Positions 41,664 to 50,587 are shown, counted from the stretch's first letter. The stretch is DNA of 60,293 bases from Pseudomonadota bacterium (GCA_023393475.1 JAEWLC010000077.1:1-60293); one strand, 5' to 3'. The notes: generated from the letters alone by a model not told the origin. Numbers and translations are program-made.

Positions 41664-43010
41664 TTGTCTGTTCTCACCACCACGCCGTCCACCGAAGCCG
41701 CGGAGCTGCTGAGCTTCGACAAGTCGGCCGAGACGATCCGCAAGCACTCCCAGTGGATTTCGGGCGGAGTGAACAGCAACTTCCGCGCCAATATCTCCCC
41801 CACGCCGCTGGTGTTCGAGCGCGGCGAAGGCGCCTTCCTCTATGACGTCGATGGCAACCGGCTGATCGACTACTACCTGGGCATGGGCCCGATGATCCTC
41901 GGCCACAAGCCGCAGGCACTGGTCGATGCGGTGAAGTCGCAGATCGACAGCGGCATCCTGTTCGCCGGCCAGACCGCAATCGAGGCCGAAGCGGCCCGGC
42001 TCGTCTGCGAGATGGTGCCGTCGGCCGAGCGCATGCGCTTCGGCTCGTCCGGTTCCGAGGTCGACCAGGCGGCCATCCGTCTCGCCCGCGCCTCGACCGG
42101 CAAGCGCAAGATCATCAAGTTTGAAGGCCACTATCACGGCTGGTTCGACAACGTGCTGTGGTCTACCGCCCCCGCGGTTGCGGCTGCCGGGCCGGCCAAC
42201 GCGCCGGTGCCGGTGATCGGCTCGAAGGGCCAGTTGCCCGAGAGCGCCGAGGACCTTGTCGTCCTGCCCTGGAATGACCTCGAAATCCTCGAAGCGCATC
42301 TCAAGGAAGGCTACGTCGCCGGCGTCATCATGGAAGCGGCCATGTGCAACCAGGGCTCGATCCAGCCCGCCGCCGGCTATCTCGAGGGCGTGCGCGCGGC
42401 CTGCACCAAGCATGGCGCCGTGCTGATCTTTGACGAAGTCATCACCGGCTTCCGTCTCGCCCCCGGCGGCGCGCAGGAAAAGTTCGGCGTGACGCCCGAT
42501 ATCTCGACCTTCGGCAAGGCGATCGCCAACGGCTTCCCGGTGGCGGCGATCGCCGGCCGCGCCGACCTGATCGACATGTTCACCACGGGAGGCGTGGTCC
42601 ACGGCGGCACCTATAACGCACAGCCGGTCGCCATGGCCGCGACCGCGGCGACGCTGCGCCAGCTGACGCCGGCGCTCTACGGCAAGATCGGCCGGTCGGG
42701 TACCGAGCTGATTGAAGGATTCCGCGAAGTGTTCGCGCGCCACGGCGTCACGGCGCAGGTCGTCGGCTTCGGCCAGGTGTTCCACATCGCGCTGGGTCTC
42801 GAAGCGCCAGCGCGCAACTACCGCGACCTCGCTGGGATGAACAAGCCCGCCTATATCGCGCTGACCACGGCCCTGCTCTATCGCGGCGTGCGCGCGCTGG
42901 AACGCGGCGCCTGGTTCCTCTCGAGCGAGCACGATGCCGGCGTCATCGCCGAGACGATCGCGGTGATGGACGATGCGGTCCGCTCGCTGAAGGCAGCCGG
43001 CACGCTCTAG
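41664..43010 (+). CDS. Class III aminotransferase, glutamate-1-semialdehyde aminomutase-like
   Basis: A 448-residue PLP enzyme. The start is TTG at 41664, preceded 7 nt upstream by AGGGAG, which fits better than any ATG. Sequence features are the HemL-like opening ISGGVNSNFRANISPTPLVFERGEG, GSSGSEVDQAAIRLARA, FEGHYHGW, LIFDEVITGFR, and the PLP-binding Lys in STFGKAIANGFPVAA. True GSA aminomutase would be at the haem locus; this copy, next to RidA and M81 genes, more likely transaminates a product of the local pathway. The family is firm; the substrate is unknown. Confidence 0.88.
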   Translation: MSVLTTTPSTEAAELLSFDKSAETIRKHSQWISGGVNSNFRANISPTPLVFERGEGAFLYDVDGNRLIDYYLGMGPMILGHKPQALVDAVKSQIDSGILFAGQTAIEAEAARLVCEMVPSAERMRFGSSGSEVDQAAIRLARASTGKRKIIKFEGHYHGWFDNVLWSTAPAVAAAGPANAPVPVIGSKGQLPESAEDLVVLPWNDLEILEAHLKEGYVAGVIMEAAMCNQGSIQPAAGYLEGVRAACTKHGAVLIFDEVITGFRLAPGGAQEKFGVTPDISTFGKAIANGFPVAAIAGRADLIDMFTTGGVVHGGTYNAQPVAMAATAATLRQLTPALYGKIGRSGTELIEGFREVFARHGVTAQVVGFGQVFHIALGLEAPARNYRDLAGMNKPAYIALTTALLYRGVRALERGAWFLSSEHDAGVIAETIAVMDDAVRSLKAAGTL

Positions 43011-43133
43011 ACTTTTCGCGACTGGCCTTCGTCAAAGGAGGCCGGCACGAGGGGCCTTGCTTCGTCCACACTGGCGGGGCCCGTCGCAGCCTTCGGATAG
43101 GCTTCGCGCGGCAGATCGTGTAAATGGCTCGGC

Positions 43134-44336
43134 ATGAAGCTGGCGTCGCGCAAAATCCTGCTGATCATCGGTGGCGGCATTGCCGCCTACAAGTCGCTGG
43201 ACCTGATCCGGCGGTTGCGCGACGAGGGTGCCAGCGTGCGCTGCGTGGTGACATCGGCCGCGCAGCAGTTCGTGACGCCGCTGTCCGTCTCGACGCTCAG
43301 CGCCGACCGCGTGTTCACGGACCTCTTCGATCGCAACGATGAGCATGACGTCGGACACATCCGGCTGTCGCGCGAGGCCGACCTGATCGTCGTCGCGCCG
43401 GCGACGGCAGATCTGATGCAAAAGCTCGCGACGGGCGCCGCGAACGATCTCGCGAGCGCAGTGATGCTTGCCACCGATAAGCCAGTGCTCATCGCACCCG
43501 CGATGAACCCTCGCATGTGGAACCACCCGGCGACACGGCGCAACCGCGCGACCCTCGCCGCCGATGGCGTCCGCTTCGTCGGGCCCAACCGTGGGGAGAT
43601 GGCGGAGGCCGGCGAGGCCGGGGAAGGCCGGATGGCGGATGTCCCCCAGATCGTAGCCGCAGTCGTCGGGCAGTTCGCCGATGGCCCGCTCACAGGCAAG
43701 AAGATCATTGTCACCTCCGGCCCCACGCATGAACCGATCGACCCGGTGCGCTACATCGCCAATCGCTCGTCGGGAAAGCAGGGGCACGCGATCGCCGCCG
43801 CCCTGGCCCGCCTGGGTGCCGATGTGCAGCTGGTGTCCGGCCCGGTGACCATCGCCGATCCCGCTGGGGTCACGACCACTCATGTCGAGTCGGCGCGCGA
43901 CATGCTGGCGGCGGTCGAAGGCGCCCTCCCCGCCGATGCCGGGGTGTTTGTCGCTGCGGTGGCGGACTGGCGTGTCGCCGAGGCGGCCGGCGAGAAGATC
44001 AAGAAGCAGCCGGGCGTTACCGAGCCACCAGCGCTGAAAATGGTCGAAAACCCCGACATTCTTGCAACCGTTGGCCACCATGCGCAGCGGCCGAGGCTGG
44101 TCGTCGGCTTTGCCGCCGAGACGCAGGATGTCGTCGCCAACGGCAACCGAAAGCTCGAGCGGAAGGGCGCCGACATCATCGTCGCCAACGACGTTTCCAC
44201 GGGCACCGGCACAATGGGCGGCGACCGCAACCGGGTGACGCTGCTTTCCGCGGGGGGCGCCGAGGAGTGGCCTGAACTCGGCAAGGACGAGGTCGCCGAG
44301 CGCCTGGCGCGGCTGATCGCGGACCGGCTGGCGTGA
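43134..44336 (+). CDS. coaBC: Bifunctional phosphopantothenoylcysteine decarboxylase/phosphopantothenate-cysteine ligase
   Basis: A 400-residue bifunctional enzyme of coenzyme A synthesis. The CoaC half has IIGGGIAAYKSLDLIR, APATADLMQKLATGAANDL and PAMNPRMW with the FMN and active-site residues. The CoaB half begins near residue 190 with TSGPTHEPIDPVRYIANRSS, the nucleotide and substrate site. CoaB joins cysteine to 4'-phosphopantothenate using CTP, then CoaC decarboxylates it. The stop overlaps the pantothenate kinase start (GTGA), so two CoA enzymes are coupled here. Confidence 0.96.
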   Translation: MKLASRKILLIIGGGIAAYKSLDLIRRLRDEGASVRCVVTSAAQQFVTPLSVSTLSADRVFTDLFDRNDEHDVGHIRLSREADLIVVAPATADLMQKLATGAANDLASAVMLATDKPVLIAPAMNPRMWNHPATRRNRATLAADGVRFVGPNRGEMAEAGEAGEGRMADVPQIVAAVVGQFADGPLTGKKIIVTSGPTHEPIDPVRYIANRSSGKQGHAIAAALARLGADVQLVSGPVTIADPAGVTTTHVESARDMLAAVEGALPADAGVFVAAVADWRVAEAAGEKIKKQPGVTEPPALKMVENPDILATVGHHAQRPRLVVGFAAETQDVVANGNRKLERKGADIIVANDVSTGTGTMGGDRNRVTLLSAGGAEEWPELGKDEVAERLARLIADRLA

Positions 44337-45274
44337 CGGCCGAGCTAACGCCGTATCATCATTTCACGCGAGCCGAATGGAACGCGCTGCGGGCCGACGA
44401 GCCGATGACGTTGAGCGCCGCCGATATCAAGCGGCTGCGCTCGCTCAGCGACCCGATCTCGCTCGCCGAAGCGGAGACGGCCTATCTGCCGCTGACGCGC
44501 CTCTTGTCGCTGCATGTCGAGGCGATCCAGTCGCTTCACGCGGTGTCACGGCGCTTCCTCGGCACGGTCGAGCCCAAGGTGCCGTTCATCATCGGCATCG
44601 TCGGGTCGGTGGCGGTGGGTAAGTCGACGACGGCACGCATCCTGCGGGCGCTGCTGCAGCGCTGGCGGTCGAGCCCAAGGGTCGACCTCATCACCACCGA
44701 CGGGTTCCTGCACCCGAACGCAGTGCTGACCGAGCGCGGGCTGATGCGGCGGAAGGGGTTTCCCGAGAGCTACGATCGCGGTCGCTTTGTCGCCTTCCTC
44801 GGCGATGTGAAATCGGGGCGGCGGAATATCGAGGTGCCGACCTATTCGCACCTCGTCTACGACGTGGTCCCCGGCGAGCACGCGGTGATCGACCAGCCGG
44901 ACATCCTGATCGTCGAGGGGCTCAACATCCTCCAGCCGGGCCATAGCCGGAAAAGCGGCGAGGTGGTGCTGTTCGCCTCTGATTTCCTCGACTTCTCGAT
45001 CTATGTCGATGCCGACCGGGAGGATCTCGAGGACTGGTACATGCAGCGCTTCTTTCAGCTGCGCGAGACGGCGTTCCGCAAGCCGGATTCGTTCTTCCGG
45101 CGCTATGCCGACATGAGCAAGGAAGAGGCCGGCAAGTTCGGGATGGACAACTGGCGGTCCATAAACCTCGTCAATCTCGTCGAGAATATCGAGCCGACCC
45201 GCTCCCGGGCCGACCTGGTGCTCAAGAAGGGTAGCAACCACCGGCTCAGCGAAGTGCTGCTGCGGTTGGTGTGA
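44333..45274 (+). CDS. coaA: Pantothenate kinase, type I
   Basis: A 313-residue bacterial type I pantothenate kinase, the first enzyme of coenzyme A synthesis. The P-loop is GIVGSVAVGKSTTARIL (about residue 88), TTDGFLHPNAVL follows, and the family segments LIVEGLNILQPG and DFSIYVDADREDLEDWYM are present. The GTG start overlaps the coaBC stop. Next to coaBC this makes a small CoA operon. Confidence 0.96.
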   Translation: MTAELTPYHHFTRAEWNALRADEPMTLSAADIKRLRSLSDPISLAEAETAYLPLTRLLSLHVEAIQSLHAVSRRFLGTVEPKVPFIIGIVGSVAVGKSTTARILRALLQRWRSSPRVDLITTDGFLHPNAVLTERGLMRRKGFPESYDRGRFVAFLGDVKSGRRNIEVPTYSHLVYDVVPGEHAVIDQPDILIVEGLNILQPGHSRKSGEVVLFASDFLDFSIYVDADREDLEDWYMQRFFQLRETAFRKPDSFFRRYADMSKEEAGKFGMDNWRSINLVNLVENIEPTRSRADLVLKKGSNHRLSEVLLRLV

Positions 45275-45329
45275 GCGTCGGGTGAAAGCGCCGTCCACCG
45301 GTTGTGGCAGGCAATGTGACCCGCCAGCC

Positions 45330-45914
45330 TCAGCTCGGCATCAGGCCTTCGCGGAGGATGATCGAGACGGCATCGGCGCGGTTGCGGGCGCCGAGCTTTT
45401 CGAGGATTGCGGTGACGTGGAACTTGGCCGTGTGCACCGAGATATCGAGCGCGCGGGCGATCACCTTGTTGGAGGCGCCGTCGACCAGCAGCTCCGCCAC
45501 CTGCCGTTCGCGCTGGCTTAGCGCCGGGAAACTGGCGTTGCTCCGGGGACGGCTTTCCGCGACATCGCGTTCGAGGGCATAGCCCGAGCCGATCAGCGTC
45601 GCCGCTGCGAGGACGATCGTGGGATCGAGGCTGTCTATAGCATTGCGACGCCCCTCGTCGGCGCCGATGCGCAGCACGCGGTGGGTGTCGATGGCGCCAC
45701 CGAGCGAGGCCGGGCGATCGGTGATCGTCACGGCGGCCTCTCCGGCGTCGGCTTCAAAAAGATCGGCGCGGTCGGCCACTAGGCCGCGCAGCACCTGTTC
45801 CAGCGCCGGATCGGTCAGGTCGAAGGCCACGCCCAGCGCGAGCCCGCCCAGCATGGAGGGCGCTACCGCGCCACCCGAACGTGCCGATGCTGCTCTTGGA
45901 TTGAAATAGACCAC
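45330..45914 (-). CDS. LuxR-type DNA-binding regulator
   Basis: A 194-residue regulator. The C-terminal LuxR helix-turn-helix is clear (LSQRERQVAELLVDGASNKVIARALDIS from about residue 129, then TAKFHVTAILEKLGARNRADAV). The N-terminal 110 residues look like a short alpha/beta receiver-like domain without obvious phospho-acceptor geometry. The start is GTG at 45914 with no good ATG nearby; it could begin further in. It is divergent from the HtrA-like protease gene, and may control it or respond with it to envelope or other stress; that is inference. Confidence 0.82.
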   Translation of the reverse strand: MVYFNPRAASARSGGAVAPSMLGGLALGVAFDLTDPALEQVLRGLVADRADLFEADAGEAAVTITDRPASLGGAIDTHRVLRIGADEGRRNAIDSLDPTIVLAAATLIGSGYALERDVAESRPRSNASFPALSQRERQVAELLVDGASNKVIARALDISVHTAKFHVTAILEKLGARNRADAVSIILREGLMPS

Positions 45915-46143
45915 TGCGCTGTACTCCCGTTTCGGCCCGGCACCTCAGCCAGGCCATCGGCCGGTACAGAGTGGAACCCTGCCGGACCGATGTCCATACA
46001 ATGTGGTGACGAACCGCGCCTGAAGGAAGGCCCCGCGTCGCCGCCGAACGTCGCAGGGCGACGATGGCGTGCGGGGCCGATAGCCGATAGCTCCCCAAAT
46101 GGGCAGTCTCGCCGCGATGTGCAAGCGCGCCCACATCGAGCCC

Positions 46144-47094
46144 ATGATGAATGCACAATCGCTCCCGCTGACTGACGAACATCTGCTCGATGCCTATTCG
46201 TCCAGCGTCTCGCAGGTAGCCGAAACGCTCGGGCCGGCAGTGGGCATGGTCACCACCGACGGCAAGGGCCATGGCTCCGGCGTGGTGATCTCGCAGGATG
46301 GGCTGGTGGTCACCAATTCGCATGTCGTCGGCAAGCACCGTGACGTCCACCTGGCACTGCCCGACGGACACCGCCTCGCCGGCCGTGTTCTCGGAGCTGA
46401 TCCGGATACCGACCTCGCGATCCTCAAGCTGGACGGCACGGCGCTCGCCATCGCGACGCTGGGCGACAGCTCAAGCCTCAGGCGCGGGCAGATCGCCATC
46501 GCCATCGGCAACCCGCTCGGCTTCGAGTCGACGGTGACGGCCGGCGTCGTTTCGGCGCTCGGCCGCAGCCTCCGTTCGCCCTCCGGCCGTCCGATCGAGG
46601 ACGTGATCCAGACCGATGCGGCGCTCAATCCCGGCAACTCGGGCGGCGCGCTGGCGTCGAGTTCGGGTGACGTCATCGGCATCAGCACGGCGATGATCGC
46701 CGGGGCGCAGGGCATCTGCTTTGCGGTTGCCAGCAACACGGTGAAGCTCGTTCTCGGCGAGATCCTGCAGCATGGCGGAGTGCGGCGCGCCTGGTTGGGC
46801 GTTGCTGCCGATACGGTGAACCTGCCGCGTCGCGTTGCCGATGCTGCGCATGTCGGCAGCCAATCGGCGGCGGTGCTGCACTCGATCGTTGCGGGAGGAC
46901 CGGCGGACCGCGCCGGCGTCCGCGAAGGCGACGTGCTGCTGTCGCTCGATGGGCGGCCAGTCGAAGGCCCGGGGCCGCTGCTGCGCATGCTGGGTGTCGA
47001 TGCGATCGGCCGGCAGGTGAAGCTGCAGCTGCTGCGGCAAGGCCGGCTACTGGAACTCGACGTGGTGCTGACGCAGCGGCCCGCCCAGTCCTGA
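46144..47094 (+). CDS. HtrA-like trypsin-fold serine protease with PDZ domain
   Basis: A 316-residue protease of the DegP/HtrA family. The catalytic triad is visible: His in VTNSHVVG, Asp in DTDLAILK, Ser in NPGNSGGAL. One PDZ domain lies from about residue 220, with RAWLGVAADTV and AGGPADRAGVREGDVLLSLD. Two adjacent ATGs (46144, 46147) can start it. No signal peptide is visible, so this copy may be cytoplasmic, unusual for a family best known in the periplasm. It is divergent from the LuxR-type gene. Confidence 0.92.
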   Translation: MMNAQSLPLTDEHLLDAYSSSVSQVAETLGPAVGMVTTDGKGHGSGVVISQDGLVVTNSHVVGKHRDVHLALPDGHRLAGRVLGADPDTDLAILKLDGTALAIATLGDSSSLRRGQIAIAIGNPLGFESTVTAGVVSALGRSLRSPSGRPIEDVIQTDAALNPGNSGGALASSSGDVIGISTAMIAGAQGICFAVASNTVKLVLGEILQHGGVRRAWLGVAADTVNLPRRVADAAHVGSQSAAVLHSIVAGGPADRAGVREGDVLLSLDGRPVEGPGPLLRMLGVDAIGRQVKLQLLRQGRLLELDVVLTQRPAQS

Positions 47095-47156
47095 CGGCTT
47101 GTCGGCGGCCCGGCCGGCACTATGATGCGCCTCGCGTCAACGCGAGGGAGAAGCAG

Positions 47157-47531
47157 ATGGCGGCCGAATGCAAGGTGATCCGTGGAGGCCAGGCCTTTCA
47201 CGGCAAGCAGGGGCTCGACTATTTCGCCGGCGTTTCGGCGGAGTCGGCCGGATCGACCGGTATCTGCATGCACATGCTGGTGATCCCGCCGGGCGCCACG
47301 GCCAGGCCGCACTATCATGCCAACCACGAGACGGCGATCTTCCAGCTCGAGGGCAGCACCTCGTTCCGCCACGGGCCAAACCTTGAGCATCTCGATCACG
47401 TCAACCAGGGCGACTATGTCTACATCCCGGCTGGCGTGCCGCACCAGCCGTTCAACCCCACCGACAGGATCGCCCGGGCGCTGATTGCGCGCACCGATCC
47501 GAACGAACAAGAAAGCGTGGTGCTGGTCTAG
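47157..47531 (+). CDS. Cupin-domain protein
   Basis: A 124-residue single-domain cupin. Motif 1 is RPHYHANHETAIFQLEG and motif 2 is GDYVYIPAGVPHQPFN, giving the usual His/Glu metal ligands. The gene begins 62 bp after the protease and is followed 9 bp later by a TIM-barrel isomerase-like gene, so the two are probably cotranscribed. Such cupins are often sugar isomerases or metal-dependent oxygenases; the substrate is unknown. Confidence 0.88.
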   Translation: MAAECKVIRGGQAFHGKQGLDYFAGVSAESAGSTGICMHMLVIPPGATARPHYHANHETAIFQLEGSTSFRHGPNLEHLDHVNQGDYVYIPAGVPHQPFNPTDRIARALIARTDPNEQESVVLV

Positions 47532-47540
47532 GAGCGCGCC

Positions 47541-48368
47541 ATGCAGAAGCTGCTGATGCTGCAATCGCTCTGGTCCATGCAGGGGCTGAAGGGCGCCCCG
47601 GCCGAGCGCCCGCTTGAAACCAACATCGAAATGATCGCCACTGCCGGCTTCGACGGCGTCGGCGGATTGTGGACGGATCAGGACGAAGCGAAGCGCCTCG
47701 CCGGGCTGGCCAGATCGGCCGGGCTGGTGGTCGAGGGCCTGTGCTTTCCCACCGATATCGACAGCCTGAAGCCGGCGCTCGAATGGGGCGCCGCGTTCGG
47801 GGTGCACCATATCAACATCCAGCCCAACCTCAGGCCGCGGACCCTCGCCGAGGCGGTGCGCGTGGCCGAGGGCTGGCTGCGGCTCAGCGAGCAGGTGGAT
47901 TTCCCGGTCTACGTCGAGACGCACCGCGACCGGATGACCAACGACCTGCTGTTCACGCTCGACCTGCTTACGGCGGTACCCGACCTCAAGCTGCTGGCAG
48001 ACCTCTCGCATTATGTCGTCGGCCGCGAGATCGTGCTGCCGGTGTCGGAGGAGATCGAAGCGCAGATGGCAACGATCCTCGCCCATGTGTGGGCGTTCCA
48101 CGGCCGGGTGGCGTCGAGCGAGCAGGTGCAGGTGCCGCTGGGCTTTCCGCAGCACCAGGACTACGTCGCCCAATTCAGCAAGTGGTGGCGCAAGGGCTTT
48201 GCCGATTGGCGGCGGCGCGCCGGTCCCGATGACGCACTGACATTCCTCTGCGAGCTCGGCCCACAGCCTTATGCGATCTCGGGGCCGGACGGTGCCGACC
48301 TCACCGACAGGTGGGCCGAGTCGCTGCAACTGCGCGATATCGCGCGGGCGGCCTGGCTCGACGGCTGA
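47541..48368 (+). CDS. Sugar phosphate isomerase/epimerase-like TIM-barrel protein
   Basis: A 275-residue protein of the xylose isomerase-like TIM-barrel superfamily. Segments include the N-terminal TNIEMIATAGFDGVGG strand-helix and the metal-ligand strands AAFGVHHINIQPNLRPR, FPVYVETHRDRMTNDL and LKLLADLSHYVVGRE (Glu, Asp and His ligands). It follows a cupin by 9 bp and converges end to end with a small exported-protein gene. It probably isomerises a sugar or polyol; the substrate is unknown. Confidence 0.8.
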   Translation: MQKLLMLQSLWSMQGLKGAPAERPLETNIEMIATAGFDGVGGLWTDQDEAKRLAGLARSAGLVVEGLCFPTDIDSLKPALEWGAAFGVHHINIQPNLRPRTLAEAVRVAEGWLRLSEQVDFPVYVETHRDRMTNDLLFTLDLLTAVPDLKLLADLSHYVVGREIVLPVSEEIEAQMATILAHVWAFHGRVASSEQVQVPLGFPQHQDYVAQFSKWWRKGFADWRRRAGPDDALTFLCELGPQPYAISGPDGADLTDRWAESLQLRDIARAAWLDG

Positions 48369-48593
48369 TCAGTCGACGCGCCGCATCATCTGCGCCTTGG
48401 GCACCGGGCAGTTCATCTTGCCGGTGAACGGGTCCATCGTGCAGGTCGGCCAGATGTGGCAGACCAGCTTGTGGGTCCACGGATCGAGCGTGCAGTTGGG
48501 CGGGATGGTGTCGCTGTTGTTGCGCTCGGCGAACGCCGGTGACGCGGCAAGGCCGACAGCGAGCATGGTGGAAAGCAGAACGATGCGGAGCAT
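48369..48593 (-). CDS. Small exported cysteine-containing protein
   Basis: A 74-residue protein with a signal peptide (MLRIVLLSTMLAVGLAASPA) and a mature part containing two similar units, CTLDPWTHKLVC and CTMDPFTGKMNC. This is a tandem repeat of C-T-x-D-P-[WF]-T-x-K-x-x-C, likely a pair of disulfide loops. The function is unknown. Its stop lies directly against the stop of the isomerase gene on the other strand. Confidence 0.72.
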   Translation of the reverse strand: MLRIVLLSTMLAVGLAASPAFAERNNSDTIPPNCTLDPWTHKLVCHIWPTCTMDPFTGKMNCPVPKAQMMRRVD

Positions 48594-48730
48594 TTCGATG
48601 TCCCTTCGGCTGGTTCCTGTGCTCGCCAGCCTGAGCCGGAACAGCTGAACCGGACCTGAGCCGGCGGTTCAGGCGGAACCGGCAGGGCGCGGTATCCATT
48701 TACCTGTCGAACACGCGCAGGAGGATCGAG

Positions 48731-49021
48731 ATGTCCGAGGCTGTCACTCGTACGCCGGAAGTCCCCAAGGTCGATCGGCTGATCGACGAGAATGCCGCTC
48801 CGCTGGACGTGCCGGCGGACAGTGCGCTTCACCTCACCGGGGATGTCGAGAAGACCGTCGGCGGCACCGGCCCGACCGCCTGGTGGCGCGTCAGCCTCAT
48901 CGCGCTCGGCATCGTTGCGGCGATCCTGCTGGTCTTCCAATTGATGATGGGCGGCGCCGGAACGGACGTGGTGCCGGGAACGCCGACGACCGCACCCGAG
49001 CAGATACAAAGCGCGCCATGA
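48731..49021 (+). CDS. Small single-span membrane protein
   Basis: A 96-residue protein with a polar N-terminus, one transmembrane helix at about residues 51-72 (WWRVSLIALGIVAAILLVFQ) and a short polar Pro/Thr tail. No family motif was recognised. Its stop is followed at once by the hairpin terminator shared with the convergent OmpA-domain gene. Confidence 0.68.
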   Translation: MSEAVTRTPEVPKVDRLIDENAAPLDVPADSALHLTGDVEKTVGGTGPTAWWRVSLIALGIVAAILLVFQLMMGGAGTDVVPGTPTTAPEQIQSAP

Positions 49022-49049
49022 AAAAAGCCCGGGATCGCTCCCGGGCTTT
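49021..49049. terminator. Bidirectional Rho-independent terminator
   Basis: An 8-bp perfect stem (GCCCGGGA 49027-49034, TCCCGGGC 49039-49046, loop TCGC) has A6 before it and TTTC after it. The A6 reads as T6 on the minus strand, so it is a strong end for the OmpA-domain gene and a weaker one for the plus-strand membrane-protein gene. Confidence 0.85.
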
Positions 49050-49073
49050 CGTCTGGTCCCGCTGTCGACGAGC

Positions 49074-49739
49074 TCAGCCCTGGATGGGCGAGAGCTGGAT
49101 TTCGACGCGGCGGTTCTGGGCGCGACCGGCCTCGGTGGCGTTCGAGGCGATCGGATCGGCTTCGCCCTTGCCGGTGATGTAGAAGCGGCGCTGGTCAATG
49201 CCCTGGCTGGCGAGAATGGTCGCGACGGCAACGGCGCGCTTCTGGCTCAGGTCGAGATTGTAGGTGTCCGATCCCTGCGAGTCGGTGTGGCCATAGACGT
49301 CGATGACGGTCTTGTTGAACTTCTTGAGCACGAGGCCAACAGAAACCAGCGTCTCGCTGAACTGCGGCTGCACGTTCGAGGAGTCGGTGGCGAAGGTGAT
49401 GTTGGACGGCATGTTAAGGATGATCTGCTGGCCGACACGGGTCACCGACACGCCGGTGCCCTGCAGCTGCGCGCGCAGCTCGGCTTCCTGCTGGTCCATG
49501 TAGCTGCCGATCGCAGCGCCCGTGAGGCCGCCAACGCCGGCGCCGATCAGCGCCGCGACGCGCGGATCGTTGCCGGTTGCAGCGCCGATAATGCCGCCGA
49601 CGACGGCACCGCCGCCCGCGCCAATCAACGCGCCGCCGGTGGTGTTCGAAAGCTGGCTATCGCCGGTGTAGGGATTGATCGACGTACAGGCAGTCAGCGA
49701 CAGGGCCGCGAGGCCCGCGATCAGAAGTTTGGAATTCAT
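49074..49739 (-). CDS. OmpA-domain lipoprotein with glycine-zipper segment
   Basis: A 221-residue outer-membrane lipoprotein. The lipobox is LTAC (C18), followed by a Gly-rich glycine-zipper region (about residues 35-80, with GGALIGAGGGAVVGGIIGAA). The C-terminal OmpA domain (about residues 105-218) has DVYGHTDSQGSDTYNLDLSQ and the peptidoglycan-binding Arg in AQNRRVEIQL. It probably ties the outer membrane to peptidoglycan. It resembles YiaD/OmpA-type proteins. A second OmpA-domain gene lies just upstream on the same strand. Confidence 0.9.
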   Translation of the reverse strand: MNSKLLIAGLAALSLTACTSINPYTGDSQLSNTTGGALIGAGGGAVVGGIIGAATGNDPRVAALIGAGVGGLTGAAIGSYMDQQEAELRAQLQGTGVSVTRVGQQIILNMPSNITFATDSSNVQPQFSETLVSVGLVLKKFNKTVIDVYGHTDSQGSDTYNLDLSQKRAVAVATILASQGIDQRRFYITGKGEADPIASNATEAGRAQNRRVEIQLSPIQG

Positions 49740-49807
49740 TGAGTCCCCCGAAGGTCTGGCGCGGTTGTCGCCACCGATTGCGGCAGCAAGGTGTCACTGC
49801 GCCACGT

Positions 49808-50587
49808 TTACCCCGGCGGGACATTAGCCTGACCTGCGTCGACGGCCAAATCAGAGCCATCGTCATCTGCTGAGGGCGTATCCGTCGCGGGCTCCTGAAC
49901 GGAAGTATCGTCCGCGACCGGATCCGCTTCCGCCAGCGACGATTGCGACAGCGAGGACGGTGCCATTCCAGCTTCTGTGGGTGTGATCAGGATTTCGACC
50001 CTGCGGTTCTGTTCGCGGCCGGCGGGCGTGTCGTTCGACGCCACCGGATATCTCGCTGCATAGCCGTAGGCCGAGATGCGGTTTGAACTGATCTTCTGCG
50101 CGCGCAGATATGCCGCGATGCTGTCGGCCCGCCTCTCACTGAGCGGAACGTTGATCTTGTCGCCACCGATGCTGTCCGTGTGCCCGGTAATGCGGATCAA
50201 CGTCCTGTCATATTCGCTGAGGACCTTGCTCACGGAGGTGAGCACGTCGAAAAAGTCCGAACGGATGTCGGCATTGCCCGTGGCGAAGGTGATGTTGCCC
50301 GGCAACGTCAGCAATATCTCGTCGCCGGTACGCTCGACCTTCACGCCGGTGCCTTCCAGTTCGCGCCGAAGGGCGGCTTCCTGGCGGTTCATGTATTCGG
50401 CGACACTGACCGGCGGAAGGCCCACTGAGTCAGGTTCCAGCACCACCCGCACCTGCGAGCCGCCCGATGCTTCCGCGAGAGACGAAGCGGTCAGCCGGCC
50501 TGCCGACGTCCCCGCGTGAATGTCGTTGGTCGCGCACGCGCCCAACGACAGGGTCGCTGCAATTGCGACCAGTATCCGTGCCGTCAT
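49808..50587 (-). CDS. OmpA-domain lipoprotein, paralogue of the neighbour
   Basis: A 259-residue lipoprotein with a lipobox-like LGAC (C18) and an OmpA domain in the middle (about residues 70-205): AALRRELEGTGVKVERTGDE aligns with the neighbour's AELRAQLQGTGVSVTRVGQQ, followed by RITGHTDSIGGDKINVPLSE and the peptidoglycan-binding EQNRRVEILI. Unlike the neighbour it lacks the glycine zipper and ends in an acidic, Ser/Asp-rich tail of about 45 residues. It likely arose from the same ancestor by tandem duplication. Confidence 0.88.
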   Translation of the reverse strand: MTARILVAIAATLSLGACATNDIHAGTSAGRLTASSLAEASGGSQVRVVLEPDSVGLPPVSVAEYMNRQEAALRRELEGTGVKVERTGDEILLTLPGNITFATGNADIRSDFFDVLTSVSKVLSEYDRTLIRITGHTDSIGGDKINVPLSERRADSIAAYLRAQKISSNRISAYGYAARYPVASNDTPAGREQNRRVEILITPTEAGMAPSSLSQSSLAEADPVADDTSVQEPATDTPSADDDGSDLAVDAGQANVPPG

